A stretch of 64,000 nt of DNA from Protonemura montana (lineage: Eukaryota; Arthropoda; Insecta; Plecoptera; Nemouridae). This document shows positions 39,601 to 51,600 of the stretch, in pieces. The notes below the pieces were generated by a model. That model searched no databases and was not told where the DNA came from. It saw only the letters and a program-made list of their open reading frames with translations. The stretch lies in the NCBI GenBank assembly GCA_947568835.1, contig OX387605.1, forward strand, positions 23,377,775-23,441,774. Direction: 5' to 3'. The position numbers and the translations under genes are program-made. Numbering within the stretch: the first letter of the stretch is position 1; every line of letters begins with the position of its first letter.

Positions 39601-42600
39601 ATATTTGGTCAAGTGATATCTAATTCGAAGGCAAGAAACAAAAATGCTGCTACGACGGGAACCGAACGCTTTACCTCCACGACGTGAAGCACAACGCTGA
39701 CCACTTAGCTACGCTGCACTGGCAATACATGCGGGAAATAAACCAACTAAACAGCTGACGATATTTTCTCGCCCCAAGTTACCAACATGCTTCTCTTTTT
39801 CATAGACTAGCAATTTATATTTACATAAAAACTTCTGCAATGTCCATCTGCTCTCGTGGTCGAGCGGTTAAAGTATCCAAATGCGGAAAGTTTGCCCCGC
39901 GTTCGATTCCCGCTGTGATCTCTTTTTTTTTTCTTCTTTGTAGTAAGAAGTAACGCCAAATGTCTGAGCGCCATCAAGCAATTGGATTAAAACAGAAACA
40001 GAGCCGAGAGAAAATTACTGGTCCCTTACCCCCCCTCCTCAACTCTCAGGCGGTGCAGCAGTGCTGAGCTACTCCACCAATATGGGCTTTCACCATTTAG
40101 CAAGATCCAGCTCGATAATGCAAGCATTACAGCCCGACTAGAAGAACACCAGTCGAACTGCGATGCCTGATCACAGAACCTACAGCTTCATTCATTTGAA
40201 TGGTTTCACCGAACACGCAATCGTGTTAAGTCGCACCGTAACCCCCAGCGCAATCTGTTGGATATTATCTAGGATATATTGGATATTATGATATTAATGG
40301 ATATTATATTGGATATGAGTATTTTAAATTAATTATTTACTACGAGTCAACAAAAATATGAAACTCGGAAAATATCGTGGTACATTTTGTATCCACCAGA
40401 TTGCGCTGGGGGGGGGCACTGCCCTTAACACGGCTGCGTGTTCGGTGAAACTTTGCAAATAAGAGTTAAGGGGGCCCTGCCATTGATCAACGGGCTTCGA
40501 CTGGCGTTGTACCAGTCCGGTTATGATGCTTGCACATACAGGATCAATCGCGGCAAATGGTGAAAGTCCTTATGTTGGAGTTGCCACCGGATTCTGCACT
40601 GCTAGTTGGGACGTGCTTGCGAGGAAGAATAAAAGTCGTCCGTGATATGTTAATAATTTTAAAGGATACGATCCCGGAGTGCTAATGGCAATGCTGTTCT
40701 TAACAGATCTAAACAAAATGTTCGCTCGATGTCATTTACCTACCCATTACTTAGGCCGGGATTTCAAACATGAAATTCAAATAGGTTCATTTTTCTCCAC
40801 GTTGTATAGCCGTCTTCGTGGCACGATGGTAACGTCGCTGTATCGGTCACGTCAAAGACATTCGCTAACCAGGATCGAATCCACTCGCCGTAGGAACCTT
40901 TTTACTGTTGGAATAGGACATCCAATGTATTCCAGTGGTAGCTGGAGTTACATACATGATTTAAAAAATTCAGAAGGAACCTTATGTCCGCTTGGTCGTG
41001 CGGTTTAAGGCATCGAATTCCTTGTTCAAATGATCATAGGATTGTCGACATTCTGGGTTAGATTCAGACAGTGTACTGCGACGCAGTGGCATAATTTTGC
41101 TGTTTTTTTTTTGGGCGTATGGTTTAGACAGTAGCAAAATTGCCGGGCCCTCCTGGCGCTTCGCGCCAGTCGCGCCCGCCAATTTTGCGGGCCGTTCCCA
41201 CGACCCCAAACCCCACCTATACCCCGTGTGCGGCTCCTACGTCTAGCATCAAGTATATAGGAACATGGGAACTAGAGTTAAGTACAAAACTAGCACCAGA
41301 GCCACCTGGTGGCAGAAATAGGTACTACACTCTGGACTTATAATAATTTTTCATATTTGGTCAAGTGATATCTAATTCGACGGCAAGAAACAAAAATGCT
41401 GCTACGACGGGAACCGAACGCATTACGTCCACGACGTGAAGCACATCGCTGACCACTTAGCTACGCTGCACTGGCAATACGTGCGGGAAATAAACCAACT
41501 AAACAGCTGACGATATTTTCTCGCCCGAAAATACCAACATGCTTCTCTTTTTCATAGACTAGCAATTTATATTTACATAAAAACTACTGCAATTCGCATC
41601 TGCTCTCGTGGTCGAGCGGTTAAAGTATCTAAATGCGGAAAGTTTGCCCCGCGTTCGATTCCCGCTGTGTTTTCTTTTTTTTTTTTCTTTGTAGTAAGAA
41701 GTAACGCCAAATGTCTGATCGCCATCAAGCAATTGGATAAAAACAGAAACAGAGCCGAGAGAAAATGACTAGGCCCTGCATAGTTGCAAATGTTGGCCCT
41801 TACCCCCTCCTCAACTCTCAGGTGGTGCAGCAGTGCTGAGCTACTCCACCAATATGGGCTTTCACCATTTAGCAAGATCTAGCGCGATAATGCAAGCATT
41901 ACAGCCCGACTAGAAGAACACCAGTCGAACTGCGATGCCTGATCACAGAGCCTACAGCTTCATTCATTTGAAATGTTTCACCGAACACGCAATCGTGTTA
42001 AGTCGCACCGTAACCCCCAGCGCAATCTGTTGGATATTATCTAGGATATATTGGATATTATGATATTAATGGATATTATATTGGCTATGAATATTTTAAA
42101 TTAATTATTTACCACGAGTCAACAAAAATATGAAACTCGGAAAATATCGTGGTACATTTTATGTCCACCAGATTGCGCTGGGGGGCACTGCACTTAACAC
42201 GGCTGCGTGTTCGGTGAAACTTTGCAAATAAGAGTTAAGGGGGCCCTGCCATTGATCAACGGGCTTCGACTGGCGTTGTACCAGTCCGGTTATGATGCTT
42301 GCACATACAGGATCAATCGCGGCAAATGGTGAAAGTCCTTATGTTGGAGTTGCCGCCGAATTCTGCACTGCTAGTTGGGACGTGCTTGCGAGGACGAATA
42401 ATAGTCGTCCGTGATATGTTAATAATTTTAAAGGATACGATCCCGGAGTGCTAATAGCAATGCTGTTAACAGATCTAAATAAAATGTTCGCTCGATGTCA
42501 TTTACCTACCCATTACTTAGGCCGGGATTTCAAACATGAAATTCAAATAGGTTCATCTTTCTCCACATTGTATAGCCGTCTTCGTGGCACGATGGTAACG

Positions 42601-45600
42601 TCGCTGTTTCGGTCACGTCAAAGACAATCGCTAACCTGGATCGAATCCACTCGCCTTAGGAACCTTTTTACTGTTGGAATAGGACATCCAATGTATACCA
42701 GTGGTAGCTGGAGTAACATACATGATTTAAAAAATTCAGAAGGAACCTTATGTCCGCTTGGTCGTGCGGTTTAAGGCATCGAATTCCTCGTTCAATTGAT
42801 CCTAGGATTGTCGACATTCTGGGTTCGAATCAGACAATGTACTACTATGCAGTGGCATTATTTTGCTGTTTTATTTTGGGCGTATGGTTTAGACAGTAGC
42901 AAAATTGCCGGGCACTCCTGGCGCTTCGCGCCAGTCGCGCCCGCCAATTTTGCGGGCCGTTCCCACGACCCCAAACCCCACCTATACCCCGTGTGCAGCT
43001 CCTACGACTAGCATCAAGTATATAGGAATGGGAACTAGAGTTAAGTACACAAGAGCCATCTGTTGGCAGAAATTGGTACTACACTCAGGACTTATAATAA
43101 TTTTTCATATTTGTTCAAGTGTTATCTAGTTCGATGGTAAGAAAACCAAAAAGCAGTAACGCCGGTCCTCGATCGCTTTACCTACGCGACACGAAGCGCA
43201 GCGCTTACCACAGAGCTACGCTCTACATGATACAAATGCGGGAAATAAACCAACTAAACTGCTAACCTAATGCCTCCCAATTACAAACACTCTTCTCTTC
43301 TTCATAGTTTAGCAATTTATATTTACAAAAAAAATCCGAACGGTTATCTGCTCTCGTGGTCGAGTGGTGATAGTGTCCGTTAGCAGTTCAGCAGGACCCG
43401 CGTTCGATTCCCGCTGTCAGTCTGTTTTTTTTTTTCTTCGGAATGAGAAGTTGGGTCAAATATCTTAACGACATGAAACGATTAGAAAATTTCAGCAACA
43501 GCGCCGAGAACAAAGGACTTGCCCCTGCATAGTTGCAGGGGATACCGTTTAGCAAGATCTAGCGCGACGATGCAAGCATTACAGCTCGACTGGAGGACCG
43601 CCAGTCGAACTCCGTTGCTTGAACGCAGGTCCTCCAGTTTCTCTCATTTGTAAATGATTCACCGAACATGCAGTCGTGTTAAGTCGCACCGTGACCCCCA
43701 GCGCAATCTGTTGGATATTATATTGGACATATTAAATATTATGATATTGTATATGAGTATTTTATATTGAAAATTGACTATGCGTAAACGAAAATATAAA
43801 ACTCGAAAAATATCATGGTTCATTTCTCTTCTATCTTTCTTCTTTACTTAATTTTTTGTAAAAAATTCAGTGAGTAACCCCCCTACTCTTTATTTTCGAG
43901 CAAATAAATGAATACCTAATTTTTGTAAATGTTAGCCTTTATTTGTCCAGAGCTAGGCCAAAAATTAAGACTATCACGGAACGATAGCTTGTCACGTACA
44001 TCCCACGAACTTGTCACTGAAAACGCACAAGGAAAGTAGCCAGTAATTATCTGCGAATGCAGCTTTTGCGAATGTAGTTCGGCAAAACAGTGTGATAAGT
44101 TGCCGAAGTAGGTCAAGAATCCTTGCGTCTTCAAGAGATTTCTCGGGTCTCTGTTCGCACAGAGCTAGCAATGAGCGAAGGATGCTTTAAGAGTAGCACC
44201 TTCACGGCAATCTCAGGACGTGGCTTACTTGGCACGTAGAAGCAATCTGCCTTGTCAAATTTGACTTTTATAACCCTTCTTGTGTGGGTTGAGGCCTCCT
44301 CATATAAGTTGAGAATAAGGAATAATGATAAGCAAGCAGCATTTTTAATGACGCTCTTGCTCGAACAAATGTGGCCCCAGTTCTTATTTGTTTTCTTTGT
44401 TACACTGGATTTATATGCTGATTGATTTCTCGTTGTGTTCACAGGAATTGGAATTGAGAATAGAAACTCAAAAGCAAACGTTGCAAGCGAGGGACGAGAG
44501 CATCAAGAAGCTTCTTGAGATGCTGCAAAACAAAGGCGTTGGTAAGCTTTTTTGTTCCCAACCGCCCAGTAGTTCTTCTCTCAGATAAATACCGCACTAT
44601 TGATACAATACTGGTATTGTCAACCCTTCAAATGCACTTGACAGTTTTTGCCATTAGTGACAATCAAACCAAATCAATAAACACGATGAAAAGTAATTTC
44701 AGCTCAATATGTGCAGACGATACATAAAAAGTTCTTAAGTGTCAAATTTTCATTCGTGCTGTCCTACTGAATTAATGATAACTGTATTCTTACCCTGTCA
44801 TGAAAATAATCCAATTTTTCTCCGAGTGCCCCCAAAAGGGCATTTACCATTACGGAAAGCAATCGCATTAGAGCCTAAGCCCCTGGAAATACATAGTTAT
44901 GACATTGGATGTGCACTTGTCCACCTTTATACAGTTTTTGTCATGTGACCGCATCGGTTGAAGTGAAATGTCAAATTGGAGGTTCAGCACAGATCTAGCC
45001 CAGGGTGGTTACTCACACTACGACAGAGACTGCCCTTGATTCTAAGTTAGCGTGTTGACGCGATCCCCCATCGCCAGTGGTCGTAGCCATCAGCAACCAC
45101 CACCAAAGTCAGTTTGCCCACAATTCAGTCTCGACCGACCGACTGGTTTCTACTCCTGACTCTGCATGTTACTGAGTGCACGAATCATGTATTTTGGTCC
45201 AGTTAATCTTTCTCTCTACCTCTCTCTTTATACATTAGCAATAGATGAATACTTTTTAATAGAACAGTTCCCCTGCAATAGCTGCTTAACAATTATTACG
45301 CCAATTATCTCCAATGGAAAGAGAATTAGTGACGTTGCTTTGACTTGGAAATGTCGGCGATTTTTGCGGGTACTTTCTGCGGGCTCCCTGCTGGAGACTA
45401 ATTTGTTTTACTTGCTCACAACAAAAGGAATTCTGTTTTAGGCAAAGAGGAAGAAAGACAAATGTTTCATCAAATGCAAGCATTGGCTCAAAAACAGGTG
45501 GATAATATTTTGTGGCGTAATATTCTAGTTTATCTCTTAAATACCGTATCTAACTATGCTACTACTATATGCGGATTTGTATTTACTAGTCTTGTACATT

Positions 45601-48600
45601 TTTTATTAGCTGTTTTTTCTGCCTACCCCCGATTATGTTTATGATTTAAATTTACAGATATTTTACAATACCACGCACTCGCACCACTCGCCTACCCAAT
45701 ATGATTTTCAATATTTTCCGTTCACCAGTTGACCACCAGGTCCACATATTGTTTTGCATCACCTTTCGTTCACTTCTTCTTTTGCTCACGGCAAAGACAT
45801 CCAGAAATACTGTTTACACGATCTTAGTTTCACCACTCACTTATGATTTACCCCTTTTTATTTTCATCCTGTATACTCGGGACTCCCGCCGGCCTGCACC
45901 CAGCATCGAAAAGCCAGGTACCTGTCTACGTGTGCAACGGTAGGCCTCTCCGCCCGAAACTGCGATGACCTCCTCAAAGAAATCGACCGAATGCACCATG
46001 TATAGCAAACTGTCCGATATATCATTGTTATCTCATTTACTTCATGCGTAGCGGAAAATCTATATAACAAACTAAGAGTAAGAAAATTATAAACATATTT
46101 TTTGGATGTCTTTGTCTTTCACACTCTCTCTCTCTCTCTCTCTTTCTGTCTTTTCTCGACCCAACCACTGTCATGCGAATAGCCATATATTAAATCTCCA
46201 CGTTACCTTCACTTCACGCATTAATCAAGAATGTCGCCAATTCCTTTGCACCGAACTCCAAAATTTTCGCCACCACCAGCCTGTGGCAACCCCGAACGTT
46301 TCAAACTTGCTCTAGCTCCTGAAATCTCTGTCTCTCTACCACTATCTCTCTCTCTCTCTCTCTTTCTATCACTTGGACAGTGTTGTAGGTCACCCTTATG
46401 AAGTTGTTCATCGTTGGCTTTGGATGTTTGTAGGTGGTAAAATGCTAGATCATGCAGAAGAGAGAACGGAGCTTACATCGTTGCAAGCGCGCCTGATAGA
46501 GAATGAGAATAGTATACAGCACTATGAGTCGTTAATGAGGGATCGGGACCAGGAACTTGCAATGACGAAGAGAGTGAGTACTCGTTCCTCTGATATTATG
46601 CATATCAGCTGTTGGGTGGTTAGACTAGTGCATTCCTACGCTCTGTGCCATGGATGACGTGGCCGGTCACGTTGCTAGCCCACGTCCACGCCTCGGCGAG
46701 TCCTCTTTCGCGACTTTGTGAGCGAGGTCACGGCACACCGCACCAGCGAGATAGCAGCCCTGCCTTTGGCAGTCATAAAGCTAAAAACAAAACTTGTCGA
46801 GAAAAACTCATGTCATTGATGGAAACGACTGGCGACAAGTCAATAATAAATATTTGATTCAAGCCCCTTTGTGTTTGTGCGCTGCGACTATTTTTACTTT
46901 CCCATCCCAAACGAGTTGACTGTCATAACGCGACTGTGACCACTGTTTGAAGTAACAGTGGTCACATTTTTGCTGTGCAAGTTTTTGTACGTGTGTGTGT
47001 GTTTGTTTCGAGTCTGTGTACTGCACTGTATTTACTCAGTAAACACCATTTTATCCGCGCGGCAAACGTCCGTTGATGACGCATTTGCTCACTGAAGCGC
47101 CTCGGTGTTCGCGCCCCTAGAATATGAAATTAGGCCCCTGTGCGCCAAAATGGCTCATTTCATGTCCGATTTTTGCACTCGCCAAATAAGGAACACTCGG
47201 TTTGAATGAAAACTCTCACGACGCAACCGGCGTCGGTGAAGTCTCTTACTTCCTGATCTGGATACCTTCAAACGGCCGAAGCGCGTCTTATTTTGTGTTC
47301 GACTCCTCGCCTCTCTGTGTGTCTACCTGCCCCCATTTCGTTTCCGACCGTAGATTCGATGCCCCACCCGCATCCGGGATCGAACTCAATCTAAGTAAAA
47401 ATTATAGGTACCCAACCAAAATTTTCTTTTAAAACACCTGCAATTTTCTCACGTTTTCTTAATTTATTTTGTGTTTATTGTTGTTGTGTGTCCGTGCTTT
47501 CTTGATATAACATTCAGCGTTGTCTGACTCGCTCTTCCCGCGTCGCTTCCGTCTTCAAGCGAATCGCTTGTCCCTCCGTATTTCCGTACAAACTCAAAGC
47601 CCAAGCGGTATTTTCTGCTTTGTAAATGCTTTACGAGTTTACCAATAAAACCTACCAACGATATTTCCCGTTTTATCGGGCCAAGTAAGCAAAAGGCTAA
47701 CAACTAAAAATGTTATATGAAGAACGCGATGGAATGAAAATCAAATTAAGTAGTTCTAGACGTAGATAATTTTCTCTGCAAACAAGAAGAACCCTCGATT
47801 AATGTACTGTGCATTTCTGCTTGGCGATCCAGGAACTAAAGGCTACCAATGAGACTCTTAGAGCCCTGCAGATGCAATTAGAAAAGCAGTTGCACAATCA
47901 GAACACCGGTGGCTTGCCTTCGAATAGTACGCTTACGGCGATACTAGAAACGAAGGATGCGCGGATAGTGACCTTGGAAAAGGAGGTGGCACTGCTTGAG
48001 TGCGAGCTGGACAGGATCCGCGAGTGCGCAGGCTCGGGCTTCGCCAATGAACTGCCCAAGAGGGACTTGTTCCGCATCTCGTCCCCTATCCCCGACATGC
48101 ACGGCGACCACTCGACTAGTTTGGCTAGGCACGATTATAGCTATAAGCGACAAGTAAGTTGCAAGACTCAACATTGATGGACTCCACACCACATCACACA
48201 TTGTGAATAGGAAAACTACCTTCAGGAAACATCATTGACACACATCTGTACATTTGACACGGAGGGCGCTTACACACTTGGACAATGTCTGTCGCTATGT
48301 AAAACTCTATCTATCTCTCTCTCTCTCTCTCTCTGTCTCTTTCTCTCGCGAGGGGCCTGATCGTTTGGGTGCTATGTTTGTGTTCAGAAGACGCGGAGAT
48401 GCCGTTTATACTAGCCGTTGTCTCTATCTGGTGTTACGTGTCTGTCTCTTTCTGTTTATTTAACCAAAGCAAACATGAAAATCAAGCAAAATGAATCAAA
48501 ATTGAAAAAAAAATGCTCGCATTTTGAGCAATGATTGTGTTCACTGATTCTTCGACGCCTTTTGCTCGTGATTCATTTACGAGTGTACGGCAATTATTGC

Positions 48601-51600
48601 GCATTTCATGTTTGCGTCTTTCGTATCAATAAGCTATGAAACTTTATTGGTCTGCCACGACGATGTTTTTCTTTGGTTACTACCCAATCAGAATGTCGAC
48701 AATAAATCGGGACATGCGAGATCGTGGTTGGTCCTCACCTCAAGGTCGTTGCACGACGAACCAATCGCGAGGCTCGCACGGCATAGTTCTCGCTCGACTA
48801 AAGTTGACGAAATTGCTGAAGAAACCAATCAAGTTTCATACCCCCTCGTCTCTCTCTCTCTCTTCCTACCTCGCAATCTCTATCTCTATCTCTATCTCTA
48901 TTTGTCTCTGTGTTTCTTCTGTCCATTCACCGAAAATTGGTGATGTCACACAGCTTCTAGAGAATTGGTTAATTTCTGAAATCATGGTACTAACATTCTA
49001 CTGCCTCCAGATCGCTAATTGTCTCACTCTTATACCCCGACCCGTTCCCGACCCTTAAACAGTTATTAGATTCTTTAACATTATTAAAGCACATTATTTA
49101 TTGTTATTTTAGCACGAGGCTTTGCACGAAGTGCCTGTATGCATGCGGAGATTACTCTCACGATTACTACTTTCAAAATATCAAAAACATGGAACATGAA
49201 ACATGAGTTACACTGAATTTATGCTTGCTGATCAGTTGATGTTGTAGTAGATAAGTTTTATTTTGATTGCTTAAAGTGGTGCACCTTTATGATTTCATTT
49301 GGAATGTACAGTAGTTTTACTCGTAGCCGTTCGTATTCGTTTCGGTGTTGTCTCTCTACTCTCTAATCGTAGACACAAATAACGAAGAAAAGCTGAGAAT
49401 CTGTATGTACGAGACTAATTTTAATTAGATCTCAGTCTCATCTTAATTATTCACTTGCAAGGTACAGATTTTAGCTACAGATTTCAGTAAGTCTTACTCG
49501 TTACATACACAATATTAATTAACTAACATCTTTGCTTCCGGAAACCGTCTTCGGTTGTCCTTCTGTCATGACTCAATTGTTACATTCGTAGAGCAACACA
49601 GTTTCACGATACCGTCTTAGTTAATTAAAAAAGTGAGTTTTTAAAAAAATATGACAAGAAAATACAAATAATTTTGAAATATCACATTTTTTGCTAGAGT
49701 TGCAAGGCGTTTCTGCCATACCCGTGCCTTTTTGCTTGAGCTTCTCTCAATGGCAATAGCATAGAACTTTCGTCCCTGTTTTCCTTGAACTTAACGCGCT
49801 ATCCCCGCCTAGCTGGACGAGTTCCGAGGAGAGATCCAGCGAAGGGACCAAGAGATCATGGCGATGAGTGCTAAGATGAAGACGTTGGAGGAACAACATC
49901 AAGACTATCAACGGCACATTGCCGTCCTCAAGGAGTCGCTTTGTGCGAAGGAGGAGCACTACAACATGCTGCAAGCCGATGTAAGTACCTTCCCTCGTTG
50001 GGCTGGTTAATTCTGCTTTGAAATGGATCGAAGTAAGATAAGGGTTGAGTAAAAGATCCCACCAGTGTGCGCCAGCAACATTATGTGCTTAGTGAACTTG
50101 TGAGTACAATGGTGTCAGCCTGCATTGAATCATCAAATTCTCTCTGCAAGTCTGTCTGCAATATTTGAGAGCCTTCGCAATGATTTCCAAGGTAGCTCTG
50201 AAGTATCTTGAAAGTAACCCCAGAAGTACTGTAACTTCAAATTAAAAGTAGCCAACTGCAATTTATTTTGACATGCATTGTGATTACCTTTTTTTACTCT
50301 GACGATTTACTAGCTTTATACCCCCAAAAAATAGCAATATTTCCAAAGCATCGTTTGGCAAGCCTCCAAATTCAACCAAGAAAATGCACAAAGAATCAAA
50401 AAGTCGTTAAAAGTAGAAACACTTATCATTTTCCCGAAGGAGGAATATAAATTCAGCCGCTAATATCCGCTCGGGCCGGCCCTGCCTTCGCTTGGTTGGG
50501 AGAAATCACAGAGTGATTGCAGCGCTGCTTGTCGGTAGGTGGAAGAACTGCGGCAGCGTCTGGACGAGAAGAACAGGCACATCGAGAAGAAGACGATGAC
50601 CGCCAGCCAGGCGACGCAGGAACGCAATCGACTCAACAGCGAGCTGAACGAGCTACGTGACCACATGGACATCAAGGATCGGAAGATCAACGTGCTCCAG
50701 AGGAAGGTGAGTGACGTCACCATAACAGCCCGTGAGGTTATTACTTCTAGGGAAATTTTCTTCCCTTAATCACACTTACGTCTTTCACGCTTTGCTTTAT
50801 AACTAACCAGTTCTAAGTAAGGTAAGTTACTAAAATTAATTGTAAGAAATAACTATTTTGATACTCGAAAGTGGCACAGCTGTTACTTGGTGTCCTGAAG
50901 TCCTTGTCCTGTCTCCGTTCTGTCCTCCTTATTTTTAGCAACACCAGTTGAGTATGATTTCAAAGTATGATTATTTTTACTTTTGTGTTATACCTAACCT
51001 GGCTTTTCATTATGGTCTTTATCGAGGTACGTTCTTTTATTTTACATTGTATTACAATATTATTTTTATAACGATTGTCCACAATTGCTTCTATTTTTGT
51101 AGGCTTTTTGATGTTTGCACATGTTTTGTTGATTTTATTTTCCAGCCTTTTATTATTTATCCGAAAACTAGTGATTACGTATCATCAAGAACCCAACATT
51201 ATTCTTGGTTATTTGGTGTCGATATTTTTATTTTATATTCGTAGTTCCATTCCGAATCGTCGATTACTTTGCAATTGCTTTTCACCCGCACCTGAAGCCC
51301 GCTCGTTCGTTGTGTAGTGCTCCACTCTGCCAGTGACTGTGAATGCGTCGACCTTTTCCGCACTTTATGATTTGAACTCCACCCTCCGTCCCCGGCGCCA
51401 AGTGAAGTCGTGTCGCGCCGAGCCCGCTGTGAGGTGACCCGCGTGTGCCGCCCCTCAGATCGAGAACCTTGAGGACTTGCTGAAGGAGAAGGACAACCAA
51501 GTGGACATGGCACGCGCGCGGCTCACGGCCATGCAAGCGCACCACTGCTCCTCCGAAGGGGCGCTCTCCAGCCTCGAGGAAGCCATTGGCGACAAGGAGA

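Larger units (their letters stand above)
38611..40265. mobile_element. Inverted-repeat unit, copy 1 of 3
   Basis: The left end (38611-38674, GATATCCAACAGACTGCGCT...) is the reverse complement of the right end (40203-40265) with about four mismatches, and the similarity continues inward for roughly 200 bp more weakly. Inside lie four tRNA-like modules, a 55-nt hairpin at 39382-39436 and a short conserved open frame at 39367-39591. There is no transposase frame, so it is non-autonomous if it is a transposon. This copy is the most diverged of the three in its left third. Confidence 0.75.
40391..42038. mobile_element. Inverted-repeat unit, copy 2 of 3
   Basis: The left end at 40391-40452 and right end at 41975-42038 form the inverted repeat. 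Inward the arms still match, for example AAATGGTGAAAG on the left and CTTTCACCATTT on the right. It is very close to copies 1 and 3 over most of its length and carries the same internal modules in the same order. A roughly 120-bp AT-rich spacer with repeated GGATATTA-type words separates it from its neighbours. Confidence 0.8.
42161..43718. mobile_element. Inverted-repeat unit, copy 3 of 3
   Basis: The left end at 42161-42220 and right end at 43656-43718 form the inverted repeat. It matches copy 2 closely up to about 43060 and diverges more after that, mainly inside tRNA-like modules 3 and 4, whose boxes remain. It is about 90 bp shorter than copies 1 and 2. Confidence 0.8.
36306..44444 (+). 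other. brp: brp intron 2, 8.1 kb, carrying the repeat array
   Basis: No coding exon is visible. It contains a poly-T tract at 36609-36628 that may be the tail of a minus-strand retroposon, two direct copies of a roughly 75-bp motif at 37872-37951 and 37997-38070 with an inverted copy at 43892-43966, a tRNA-like module at 38250-38322, and three tandem inverted-repeat units (38611-43718). Confidence 0.85.

Noticed and set aside
39645..39917. Genuine tRNA genes in the intron 2 array
   Set aside because: A and B boxes are good but acceptor stems do not pair and T stems pair only partly. SINE-like tRNA-derived modules explain them better.
46574..46857. Extension of exon 4b into a longer coding exon
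   Set aside because: The frame stays open for a while after the donor, but AGA|GTGAGT is a strong donor and the coiled-coil pattern ends there.
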